Positions 55,455 through 64,000 of a stretch of 64,000 nt of DNA are shown piece after piece (position 1 is the stretch's first letter; each line of letters begins with the position of its first letter). Both the position numbers and the translations under genes were made by a program. The DNA lies in NCBI RefSeq assembly GCF_905163445.1, contig NC_053200.1, forward strand, positions 9,362,001 through 9,426,000, written 5' to 3'. The stretch comes from Pararge aegeria. Its lineage: Eukaryota > Arthropoda > Insecta > Lepidoptera > Nymphalidae. The notes under the pieces were generated by a model. That model searched no databases and was not told where the DNA came from. It saw only the letters and a program-made list of their open reading frames with translations.

Positions 55455-56741
55455 ACTCTCTATGTAGTATGTATATCATATATGCCCTAAAAAAATTCGT
55501 CTCTTTCATTTCAAGTTCTTAGGCTTGATAAATAAGCCATACTCAGCTCGAAGTCAGAAGTTTATACATCGTATTTCGATATTCGGCTGCAGCTCGTAGA
55601 AGCCGTTAATTCGGCCAGCTACGACCAATTCCGAGCATCCATTACGGCTATCGGCTACCCTCAGCCGTATTTAAATTACTCTTCTTCTCTGGCTTTGCAT
55701 TTTAACGTACCTACTTTATTACTGCTTGTTCTTCAAATCCAGTATTTGAGGGTTCATTTTTTTTTATAATCGTAGAACATTGAACTTGCCCTTTGAACAT
55801 TGGCCTTGTATTTTCCCAATTAGTAGGTTAGATTTTAAATATAGTTTATAACTTTCACATTTGTTTTATAAAAATAACCAAAAATAAACTATGTAAAACT
55901 AAATAAAATCTAAAACGTCTTCGAAACCACCGCAGCGAGGCACAGTTCCTAAGATGCTGGCAGCCTTACCACTATTGATGGCCAATTCTTTGGCCAATGT
56001 TAGGTTTTTAGTAGATTGCTTTTATCGTTATAGAACAATAAGGTCGCTGTTTGTACGCTATTGTTTTCACCGTGTCTCTTTTTCTAGTAAATATATTCTA
56101 CCTTGTTGCGGTGTATTATTAAGGCGGAAATAATAAAAGGATTTCAAAAGAAATATACAACGTAATTCTTTTAAATAGCTAAAAAAATAAAAAGGAAAAT
56201 TTTGTTTACTGGGATGGCATGTTTTTTTAAATTAACCACTTAGATCTAAAAACAAAATTCTAAAATTGTTTAACTAAAATGTTGGACCAAATGTCTATGC
56301 TACGAACTCGTGTACTGAAAATTTCGTTGAACATTTTAACTAGACCAATGAGGCACCTACCCAGATTATACAATTATTATACGCAATGGATACGCTATAC
56401 CATCGCATCCCGCTTGTTACCGGCCAATTGCCTTATGATTATCCAGTTACACAATACTATAATGTATACATGCACATCCGGTTGTTGCTGCATGGCTTAT
56501 ATTTACATTTGCTCTATGACTTGGTTACATAGTAGGTAGACTTGATTGCAGTGCTGGCGATTCTGAAATGGATTATTATGTGACTCTAAGTGCCTGTGGC
56601 TACAATTCACATACGTAGGTACCCTCGGAACAATGATGTCTATTCATTGTTCTGAGTACGTAATATACCCCTACTGTCCCAATATTGTTATGAATGCGAA
56701 AACGCATAAAGGATGATTTATTTATTTTTATTTAATTTTTT
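55455..56741. other. Gene-free stretch
   Basis: An 86-codon frame (56279-56539) is unrecognised. No repeat assigned. Confidence 0.4.
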
Positions 56742-56983
56742 GACGGCCGACCGACGCAGTGGGCAGCGAACCTGCTTTCTGAGTCGTGGCCGTCGGTTCG
56801 ATTCCCACTACTGGAAAATGTTTGTGTGATGAACATGAATGTTTTTCAGTGTTTGGGTGTTTATCTGTTTATTATAAGTGTTTCTGTGTATTATATTCAT
56901 CAATTATAGTACCCATCATAACACAGCTACGCTTACTTTGGGGCTAGGTGGCGATGTGTGTAATTTCGTAGTATAAAAAAAAG
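56742..56983 (+). mobile_element. SINE A, with changed head
   Basis: The A-box region reads ccgacgcagtggg; the B-box ggttcgattcccac is kept. The body has a small deletion before 'caattatagtacccat'. It ends gtataaaaaaaa rather than ATTT repeats. Confidence 0.9.
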
Positions 56984-57664
56984 GGAAAATTTGATTCGGG
57001 CAGCTTGGATATAAGAAGTTATTTGAGCTTTATTACATTGTAAATTTAAGTGTCCAGAGAAATATGCTATGATAAATATGAAATTTCTAAACAATGCAAC
57101 TAGGTATGCATCGGTGCAAGGCTACGCTTAAAGAGATACTGAAATATTTAAGACTCACTTAACGTGACTTAGAATCACCTCGTTGTATTTTCAAAATTAA
57201 GCCATTTATTTTCTGGCTTTTACCGACTTAATCCACTTCTTTGTTTAGAACACTGTTTTATAGTGCCTAGGTGAAGGCTGGAATGCCATATACAATGTGA
57301 CATTTATGTATTTCAAAATTCATTTCACATAAGGCAAAATTTATTTGTACTATGGATTGGTTGATATTTTTCCTTTGTAAGAGCATTCGTGTTTGGCTCT
57401 TATTGACTAACTTTCTAAGCGAACTGGAATTAGTATCATACAGATTGATGGAGAGTTCAAGACACTCGCAATCAGGGATAAGTAGTTTAAAGTTTAAACG
57501 GTTTGGATCAGAGTTTCGATGGCCGTCGGATCTTCTAGTTCTAGCTGTCAACAGCAACCCTATTTTCATTCGAGTGACTTCGCTCTGAGAATCTTAATTT
57601 AATTTCGCGAAATTGAGAATATTATATTATAAGTTAATATTAGCATTAAGCATATTTTATTTTA
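56984..57664. other. Gene-free stretch
   Basis: Opposing frames of 100 codons (minus, 57267-57569) and 78 codons (plus, 57352-57588) overlap here. Neither has a domain I recognise. Confidence 0.4.
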
Positions 57665-57997
57665 ATACTACTTCAAGCCCTTGACTGCAATCGCACCTGA
57701 TGGATACCTGTTAGTGAGTATGTCAGTTATAGATAGATAGATAAATTCTTTATTGCACACAATTAAGGGATAAAGATAATATATATTAAAAACATAAATA
57801 GTAGAAAAATAAAAATGCGCAAAGGCGGTCTTATCGCTTTAAGCGATCTCCTCCAGACAACCCTTAATGGAAGAAGAAAATGATTATGGAAACGGAATAG
57901 TGCAATTTTAAAAATGTCATGACAAACTACATCAACTACAACAATAATTCACAAACAGCTAATAAAAATACTAATAATATAGAAATAAGTACATACA

Positions 57998-58040
<43 letters not shown>

Positions 58041-58209
58041 TATATAAATATATAATTAGTCTTTGCCGTTAGGGTGGTAACTAGCCAAGCCTCCTACCAG
58101 ACCCGACCAGAGAAAATTTAGAAATTATAAATTCCCAAATTGCCCCTGCTGGGAATCGAACCCGGAACCTCCAGCTTAAAACTACAGCGTTCACCGCTGC
58201 GTCACGGCC
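57665..58209 (-). mobile_element. SINE B split by an insertion
   Basis: The tail part ('cccttgactgcaatcgcacc', 57675 on) and the head part (tagggtggtaactagccaag to 'aatcgaacccggaacctcca', 58070-58209) belong to one reversed SINE B. They are separated by a LINE tail and TA repeats at 57724-58060. About 80 bases of SINE sequence at the junction are missing. Confidence 0.65.
57724..58050 (-). mobile_element. LINE tail L2 inserted into SINE B, with (TA)n
   Basis: It starts with (gata)n and aaattctttattgcacacaa, has 'aaaggcggtcttatcgcttt' with 'aagcgatctcctccagacaa', and ends in AT-rich text with a TA microsatellite at about 58005-58045. Confidence 0.65.
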
Positions 58210-58662
58210 TTTCGAACCCTTGTAACTTTAGATTTAAGTTAAAGTAAAATTAATGTAGCACTGTCTCATATTAACTTAACCTTATGATGTACCTTTGCAA
58301 ATGCCTCATAGAAGAGAGAGTTTTAGAGCACAAACCCACCACATTACTCCGATGAGGGCTGCCGTGCATTAAGTAGTGAGAGTACAAAAATGATAATAAA
58401 CGGGATCACTCTTTCCCAGAGTGATAGACTACGGCCTAAACTAAAACTACATACAACAATAAAACTCACCGAACACTTATCGGTGAGTTAAATTTTGTGT
58501 TAAAATTTTTTTTTTTTTTGCAAATTAAGTTTATATGACGCTTTGTCAATGCTATGTGCACTTGTCAGTGACGTGCATATCAGTCCATGTGTTCGTGTGT
58601 GTGCTATGTTTAAAAAACGTGTAATATGCATGTTGTTAGTGCTCTTAAATAAATAAATAAAT
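58210..58662. other. Unassigned, with a 10-bp hairpin
   Basis: The hairpin aactcaccga/tcggtgagtt lies at 58463-58489. 58380-58440 ('aatgataataaacgggatca') resembles 28647-28670. An (AAAT)n run is near 58648. Confidence 0.45.
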
Positions 58663-58740
58663 AAACCCTTCTCATTCTGAGAGGAGAACATACCCGTGCC
58701 TTATATAACGCTTGTAATGGGTTGATAATGGTGATCTGAG
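58663..58740 (+). repeat. SINE D 3' tail
   Basis: 'aacccttctcattctgagag' then 'gtaatgggttgataatggtg' match the 3' end of SINE D. Confidence 0.6.
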
Positions 58741-58845
58741 AATAAACGCCTTAACCAGCTCTCTGAGACACTAACAAAGGCTTACCTACTGAGGTGTTTA
58801 CAGAAAAACCCGAAACATTTCGATCCGGGAAACGAATTCAGGACC

Positions 58846-58976
58846 CAGTGGCAGTACATAGGGAGTATGCAAAGTGTATGTGGATGATATATAATGAAGA
58901 AAATCTCCAGTTCGAGTTATAACAATTTTAAGGATAGACATTCTAAGAGTTATAAAAAGCCTTAAGTATTTTATTT
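58846..58976. repeat. Decayed relative of the hAT-type MITE
   Basis: It opens cagtggcagtacatagggag and shares the interior 'ataatgaagaaaatctccag', 'ttcgagttataa' and 'agagttataaaaagcctt' with 39633-39785. The right terminus is lost. Confidence 0.6.
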
Positions 58977-59056
58977 ATTTTTATAGTAAAGTAGCTAAAA
59001 AAAAATGTTTGAAAATTAAATAGAATTAAAATAAGTAATATTAATATTATTTTGGA

Positions 59057-59205
59057 GTAGAGACTTTGGGACCGTGGGGTCCGGAGGCAAGAGCCCTTTT
59101 CAAAGAATTATCGAAAAGGGTTATCGAGTCTACCGGTCATCCTAGGACGGGCAGTTACCTTGGCCAACGAATTAGTTTGGCCATCCAAAGGAACTATGCC
59201 TCACT
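59057..59205 (+). pseudogene. Non-LTR reverse-transcriptase C-terminal fragment
   Basis: The frame VETLGPWGPEARALFKELSK followed by ...TGHPRTGSYLGQRISLAIQR is the C-terminal tail I know from a group of animal LINE-type RT proteins (LGPWG...R.GSYL.QR...A.QRGN). The fragment is about 50 residues, its 5' end stops abruptly in AT-rich DNA, and no catalytic motif remains. Confidence 0.7.
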
Positions 59206-59534
59206 GCGGTGGTTTCGAGGACGTTTTAGATTTTATTTAGTTTTAAATAGTTTGTTTTAGGTTATATTTATATTTTAAAGAAACAATATTACTATAATAA
59301 TAAAGAGTATTAATAATATGTAAATAATATATAAATAAATACGATTATATAATTATTAAAATAAAATGAAGTTAAAATAAAATTAAAAATCCAAGTTTGT
59401 TTAAGCCTATTAATAATAATAAATATTTGATAACATAAGAAGTCAAGTATTTATTTTATTTTGAAATGTCAAATAGTACAATAAAAAGTGTCAATAAATT
59501 TACGCCTAAAGTCAGTGTTTATGACGAAATAAGT
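59206..59534. other. AT-rich stretch, possible LINE 3'UTR
   Basis: Follows the RT fragment; mostly A/T with many TAATAATAA strings. No recognised structure. Confidence 0.35.
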
Positions 59535-59861
59535 CTATTTCTTTTTGTTTTTTACGCAATCGTTATAAATGTCGGATATTCTAGGTAAGGGAGAATATTT
59601 ACCCAACTTCGTTCTATAAGGCCTGTGATAAAATAAATTACAAGGAACCCGAGGTGTGTTTGTGCGCGGTGTTCTAATAGCAAATCTGTGAATAAGTTCA
59701 GGACAGTCAACGCCATTATTAAACAAATTAAATAAGAATGTCATTGACAATAGCTCACGTCTATACTCAAGACTGTGCTTCTTAAAAAAAAGGTTACACC
59801 AACTCTTAAGTGATAACTTATGAAGGGCGTTTGATGTATGCTTAGGAATCCTCACACACAT
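59535..59861 (-). pseudogene. Jockey-like reverse-transcriptase C-terminal fragment
   Basis: 108 codons remain open, with SLEYRRELLSMTFLFNLFNN at residues 30-49, then CPELIHRFAIRTPRTNTPRV and SPLPRISDIYND near the end. Rxx..LFKLxxxxxDCPEL...R.P...(S/A)PL.R....YN is the usual C-terminal layout of jockey-like LINE proteins in insects. The frame ends in a stop at 59535 and is blocked upstream by a stop near 59865. Only the last 100 of several hundred residues survive. Confidence 0.7.
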
Positions 59862-60344
59862 ACATCAACCGTCAAAAGAACCCTTAGAACTCTTAGATTA
59901 GCCGTTAATTTTTAAGGCATTGCCCTGTTCCTCGTTGAACTCGAAAACGGACATACTACTACTAAACTACTTTATTTGATTTCGTGTTGATCTCAAAGGT
60001 CAATAGCAAATCACTACAAAATAACTATTGGGCAATCGGTACTCGTTCAGCGTAATAAACAGTTTTGTGTGCCACCATATGCAATAATCTGTACGTGACT
60101 ATGTGTCGAAATCACGACAGAACTACAAACACTGTGTGTTTACATACGACCGGATATTAATGAGGCAATAACTGCCTCGTGTTAACGCAACTCGATACAA
60201 TTGCTTTGGTCACTGGATGTGTTAAGATTTTCATCCTCTATACTATATGTTTTTGTCTCCATTCATACAAATAGTCTCATAAGAAGGCTCTAGAGTTACT
60301 GAGAGAGCGGGCTTACTCTGAGAGCGGGCGAGTATCTCTACAGA
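59862..60344. other. Gene-free stretch
   Basis: No feature recognised. Confidence 0.35.
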
Positions 60345-60560
60345 AATGAGAAGCTCCATAGAAGAACTAAAGTTACAGACATAGCTTAGAGAGACACAAA
60401 GCTGAAGTGGCGATGGGCAGGGTACATAGCTAGGAGAACTGATGGACGTTCGAGTCCCTAGGTGCGGGAATGGCGATCCCGCACCGCTAAACGCAGTGTT
60501 GGTCGGCCCCCAACGAGGTGAACGGAAGACATCAAACGAGTCGCTGGGAGCCTCTGGAAA
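60345..60560 (+). pseudogene. RTE-type reverse-transcriptase C-terminal remnant
   Basis: A single frame reads NEKLHRRTKVTDIA, stop, RDTKLKWRWAGYIARRTDGR, stop, VREWRSRTAKRSVGRPPTR, stop, TEDIKRVAGSLW. The order TKVxDI..KLKWxWAGHxxRRxDxRW...EWRPR.GKR..GRPPxRW is standard for RTE-like elements. There are three in-frame stops but no frameshift over 215 bases. A 92-codon minus-strand frame here is a shadow. Confidence 0.8.
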
Positions 60561-60666
60561 TACAGATTTTGTAATACTTTTATAAATTTTGTAATAGTAG
60601 CTAACAGTAAGATGTTATTACTTCTTGAGTCGCTTCCGCAAATATAGATTCCGATGGCGGATGGTT

Positions 60667-60910
60667 GGCGGCCGATTGGCGCAGTGGGCAGCGACCCTGC
60701 TTTCTGAGTCCAAGGCCGTGGGTTCGATTCCCACAACTGGAAAATGTTTGTGTGATGAACATGAATGTTTTTCAGTGTCTTGTTGTTTATATGTATATTA
60801 TAAGTATTTATGTATCCGATTCATAAAAACATTCATCGGTTATCTTAGTACCCATAACACAAGCTACGTTTACTTTGGGGCTGTATGGCGATGTGTGTAT
60901 TGTCGTAGTA
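60667..60910 (+). mobile_element. SINE A, near consensus head
   Basis: The head has attggcgcagtgggcagcga and ggttcgattcccac, with both boxes perfect. The body has a small change (attcataaaaacattcatcg). It ends tgtcgtagta without the ATTT tail. Confidence 0.9.
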
Positions 60911-61116
60911 GATTCCGGTATATAGGCCTGTGATAGCGAGTTAAAGAAATGCCACATTACTGAAAGGGAGATACCTAAATTTAATAATCATAAACACGGC
61001 TACTAGGGAAAGCCCCTATTGTGCCTACGAGGTATTACAGTATATTGATAATCAAAACTTCACATTAAATTATCAGTCATTTCATCAGATATTTTTCAAG
61101 GGTTTTCAATTTATCA
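60911..61116. other. Unassigned
   Basis: No feature recognised. Confidence 0.35.
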
Positions 61117-61215
61117 TCATCTACAACCCATTACCAGCCCTCTATAGGTTGCGCTTCTTCACTCAGAATGAGAAGGGCATAATAGGCTTCACTCCACACG
61201 CTGACCGAGTGCACA
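61117..61215 (-). repeat. SINE D 3' part, reversed
   Basis: 'catctacaacccattaccag', 'ctcagaatgagaagggcata' and 'ttcactccacacgctgaccg' match the reversed SINE D tail. Confidence 0.6.
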
Positions 61216-61383
61216 TTGATAGACTTCACGCTTCTGAATTAAAAAACGTAAATTACTCCGAGTGTCGGGAACCACGTAAGGGATTCCGAAGCCCAGATAA
61301 CGCGGCTATCAACGCTTTAATTTAAATTATTTCAATTTTTGATAAAATGCAATTTTGTGAGTACCAACCGGTTGGCTCCTTAG

Positions 61384-62270
61384 TGTACATTCCATTTCTC
61401 AATAGCTTTTAACAAACAAACTGAAAGTGTTCTTCCCTTGTGATATACAATAGTAGCCAATGGCGACTGTATCCAGCTGCTGTAACCAGACACTACAACC
61501 AAGATTTCCAGTGATGTACAGTGGAAGCCAACGAGAATGTATTCAGTTGCCGCAACCGGATACAACAATAAAGATTTGCCTTCATCGTGTATAAGAAAAG
61601 TGAAAGTGAAAAGCGATAGCTACGTGTGCACATCACCTAATGAAAGAGCCACATTTATACCAATGGCCTGAGTTACAATAAGTAATGTATTGGCGCTCCA
61701 CTTGTCAATCCCTTACAACGAATATGTAATTTAAAACTGCAAGTGCTATTAAACCCTTGTTATATGAAGAAGTATTTTTTGATTTTATTACCTTACAAGT
61801 TAGCCCATGACTGTAATCTGGTAAATGATTATGCAGTCTAAGATGGTAGCGGGTTAACTGCTAGTGAATAGGGCAGTTATATTTAATTCATACCCCTAAT
61901 CGGTTTCCACGCGTCAACGCTAAATCGCTTAGCGCCACGTCTTCATTGGTAGGGTGGTAACTAATCACGGCCGAAGCCTCCCACCAGACCAAAAGTAGTA
62001 GGCGAATCTATAAAGTTGCCGTCACAATAATTTTCCGCGATCGTATGCCGCTTCGGTAAAAATCGGTGGCTACGTGTGCGTAGCACCTAATATTTAGGTA
62101 CAAGGACAACTCGAGTACTCGTGCCAGTGAGTTAACAATAAAAGAGTCACATATATACGCGTGGCCCGAGTTGCAATTAATGTGTTGGCGACACGTTTGT
62201 ACGTTCCACTTCTCAATCGCAAATTCCAACGAACCCGTCATTTTGAACTGCAAGAGCACTCTTGTTGTTT
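61384..62270. repeat. Old duplicated block separated by a SINE
   Basis: Copy 1 (61384-61740) and copy 2 (62060-62270) share 'tagctacgtgtgca' / 'tggctacgtgtgcg' followed by 'cacctaat', 'aaagagccacatttatac' / 'aaagagtcacatatatac', and 'gtacattccatttctcaat' / 'gtacgttccacttctcaat'. Within copy 1 there is a further 74-bp tandem ('gtagccaatggcga' at 61451, 'gaagccaacgagaa' at 61525). SINE B at 61775-61990 lies between the copies. Confidence 0.55.
61775..61990 (-). mobile_element. SINE B, 3' two thirds
   Basis: The plus strand reads 'ttacaagttagcccatgact', 'gcagtctaagatggtagcgg', 'cgctaaatcgcttagcgcca', 'ggtagggtggtaactaatca' and 'gaagcctcccaccagacc'. The tRNA-like head is missing. Confidence 0.65.
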
Positions 62271-62487
62271 GATTAACACTTTCCGAACGTAAAAATCACG
62301 TTCAGCGGACGTACAAGTTAAAATCAATGGGGAATTCGTACATTGCATTTATTGGTGACAACTGTTATATTTTTGTCGTCGCTTTTGGATTGTTTACGAC
62401 GATGTTATAAGAACACCTAATAAGGATCTAACGAAGTTAGTAATCCACTCCCCGTCCCTCTTTATGTCCTCAGTCCATCAATCAATC
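62271..62487. other. Unassigned
   Basis: No feature recognised. Confidence 0.35.
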
Positions 62488-62645
62488 AAACAAAAATACT
62501 TTATTGCACACAAGAACAAAACAGAAATAAATAAAAAAGAGCAAAGGTACAAGTAATTCAAATTTGTGTAACAAAGGCGGCCTTATCACTTATAGTGATT
62601 TTATACAGGCAATCGTTATGAGGAATTGACTTGCACATAAATCGT
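62488..62645 (-). repeat. LINE tail family L2
   Basis: 'caaaaatactttattgcaca' begins it. 'caaaggcggccttatcactt' and 'atagtgattttatacaggca' follow, as in the copies at 57724 and 8715. Confidence 0.65.
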
Positions 62646-62950
62646 TATAGCGATCCGCAAAGTTCTAAAAATATACATACAAATTAATAATTACAAAAAC
62701 AGTCCATACCTATATAAAATAAATAAAATAAACGAATACATATTTCACTACAGTAAACAAACTAATACACAATTAATACATATTAAAAGAAAACGTAAAT
62801 GTGGAATATAAAAATCATACTTATAGTGTTAGATAATAATTCTTTAGAAGACTCTTAAAAATATTATGTGATTTAGCGTAACGAATGTAAATTTTTATGC
62901 CTAGATGGTAAATGACTCATTGTAACAGTGCGTACGACTGATTGGCACTT
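62646..62950. other. AT-rich, unassigned
   Basis: May be the continuation of the LINE 3' region, but no codons are recognisable. Confidence 0.35.
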
Positions 62951-63037
62951 TCAGCTTATTGCCCATCGTGCTGGAGAGTTTCCCTTTCTTCGTGGTCTCC
63001 ACTCTAGAATTTTCCTGATCCAACGGCCATCGCATCT
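62951..63037 (-). pseudogene. RTE-type reverse-transcriptase fragment
   Basis: The minus-strand frame RCDGRWIRKILEWRPRRKGN followed by SPARWAIS and a stop matches the RTDGRW..KVLEWRPR.GKR...P.RW part of RTE-like elements, the same region as 60345-60560. It is very short, so it is a decayed scrap. Confidence 0.6.
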
Positions 63038-63154
63038 ACGAAAAGAATGCTACGGAGACGAGATATAGCTATGTTGGAAGTTTCCCTAAGGGAATCACTG
63101 CCATAGATAGCCCTATCAGCAAGTTAAAATGGCAACTAACTACATGTATTTCAT
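63038..63154. other. Unassigned, likely same decayed LINE
   Basis: Codon-level match to the LINE is lost here. Confidence 0.3.
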
Positions 63155-63410
63155 CATCATCATATCAACCACCGGCCCACTACAGGACACGAGTCTCCTC
63201 TCACAGTGACAAGTAGCCCAATGCGAACTGGTGGACTCCACTCACATTTAAGAACCTTATGGAGAACTCTCAGGCGTGCAGGTTTCCGTACGATGTTTTC
63301 CTTAACCGTTGAAAAGTGATATATTTAATTGTTTAAAACGCATACAACTTAGAGAAGTCAGAGTAGAAAGTTGAAGACCTACCACTGGGCTATCACCGCT
63401 TCACATATAC
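63155..63410 (-). mobile_element. SINE D, reversed
   Basis: 'catcatatcaaccaccggcc', 'cactacaggacacgagtctc', 'gagaactctcaggcgtgcag', 'acgatgttttccttaaccgt' and a damaged head 'gacctaccactgggctatca' at the right. Nearly full length. Confidence 0.7.
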
Positions 63411-63449
63411 TCTGTATTTAAATTAGTAAAAAAACCTGAACAGAAGATA

Positions 63450-63505
63450 CCAATCTTCTCATTCTGAGAGGAAACCCGTGCCTCGTAAGCCAGGTATAGG
63501 TTGAA
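63450..63505 (+). repeat. SINE D 3' tail
   Basis: 'cttctcattctgagaggaaa' then 'cccgtgcctcgtaagccagg' and 'tataggttga', in the opposite orientation to the copy at 63155. The two form an inverted pair about 40 bp apart. Confidence 0.6.
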
Positions 63506-64000
63506 CAAACAAATATAAACAAATAAACAACAAAGATATTAGGAGACCGCAGTACCTACTATATTAATAATAAGAATATCATGTTATAAATTCGAAACCT
63601 GAAGGAAGAGTAACCTATCAGTAAGGTTTATTTTTGCATGAATTTGAAAGATGCTGGAAGGTGTTAGATAACTTTAAAATATTAAACTACCTTTTAAAGT
63701 TTGGCCTTGCGCTACTCCAGTGGGCGAAAGCTGCATTGTCTTGAATTCTTGATTATTCAGAACACTGCCTTGTAGACTAAAATGCTTATGCTAAACAAAG
63801 AAAATGCAATGTAACTTATTGCCTCAGTGCGCTACATATTTATCCTAGGTTCTATGTCTAACCTGACTCAGGTTACTAATTAAATTCTTCGTTGTAAAAC
63901 AGAGAGTGTTTTATTTTATCACCAGGAACGATTGAATTACCTTTTTGTTTTGAACATTATTTATTACTCTGTATAAAAGCTTGAATCTGCTGTGTAAACC
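63506..64000. other. Gene-free stretch to window end
   Basis: No gene or repeat recognised. Confidence 0.4.

Noticed and set aside
59057..59205. Host gene reading of the LGPWG frame
   Set aside because: The motif order is that of a LINE reverse-transcriptase tail, and the frame is cut off at its 5' side in AT-rich sequence.

Overview
This window reads as animal nuclear DNA from a butterfly or moth (Lepidoptera). The base composition is clearly AT-rich. There are no compact operons, ribosome-binding sites or long open frames. Almost every recognisable block is a lepidopteran-type interspersed repeat: tRNA-headed SINEs, decayed LINE 3' ends, and short elements with TC...CTAG ends whose sense strand ends in the familiar 'gacgaagtcgc...agctagt' string. 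The most abundant SINE resembles elements I associate with nymphalid, perhaps satyrine, butterflies; that placement is from memory and tentative.

No intact protein-coding gene could be supported. The longest open frames (up to 145 codons) fall on repeats, and the only frames with recognisable protein similarity are remnants of non-LTR reverse transcriptases. These lie at 7080-7310 (-), 19564-19680 (+), 59057-59205 (+), 59535-59861 (-), 60345-60560 (+) and 62951-63037 (-), with a weak one at 26483-26543 (+). The window is best described as intergenic or large-intron sequence.

The one place that looks like host gene machinery is 21408-21760. A sharply bounded CpG-rich block of about 200 bp is followed by an E-box-containing stretch and a textbook 5' splice donor (AAG|GTAAGTG at 21753/21754). 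I read it as a plus-strand promoter with a non-coding or 5'UTR first exon. If so, the 42 kb to its right may be the first intron of a long gene or lncRNA. A second possible regulatory spot is 31683-31725, with a YY1/Pho-like and an E2F-like site 11 bp apart.

Layout. 1-8.9 kb: Helitron-like elements, a 157-bp tandem duplication, a SINE with an unusual tRNA head, hairpins and a LINE 3' end. 9-21 kb: the first SINE A copies, Helitron-like elements, LINE 3' ends, a 28-bp-arm hairpin at 14736 and an RTE remnant. 21.4-21.8 kb: the candidate promoter/exon. 22-35 kb: sparse repeats, a nested SINE-in-Helitron at 26.6-27.0 kb and a tandem duplication at 33.4 kb. 35.7-43.7 kb: SINEs A and B, an intact hAT-type MITE with its 8-bp target duplication (39625-39793), a duplicated block at 40.6-41.3 kb and a GC-rich block at 42.4 kb. 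44-56 kb: the least annotated part, with several near-perfect hairpins. 56.7-64 kb: dense repeats, including a LINE tail inside a SINE and four decayed reverse-transcriptase ends.

The elements do not form a pathway. What they record is insertion history: nested insertions, head-to-tail element pairs, head swapping between SINEs and local tandem duplications. All coordinates for repeats were judged by eye from shared sequence and are approximate at the ends unless a terminal motif or target duplication is stated.
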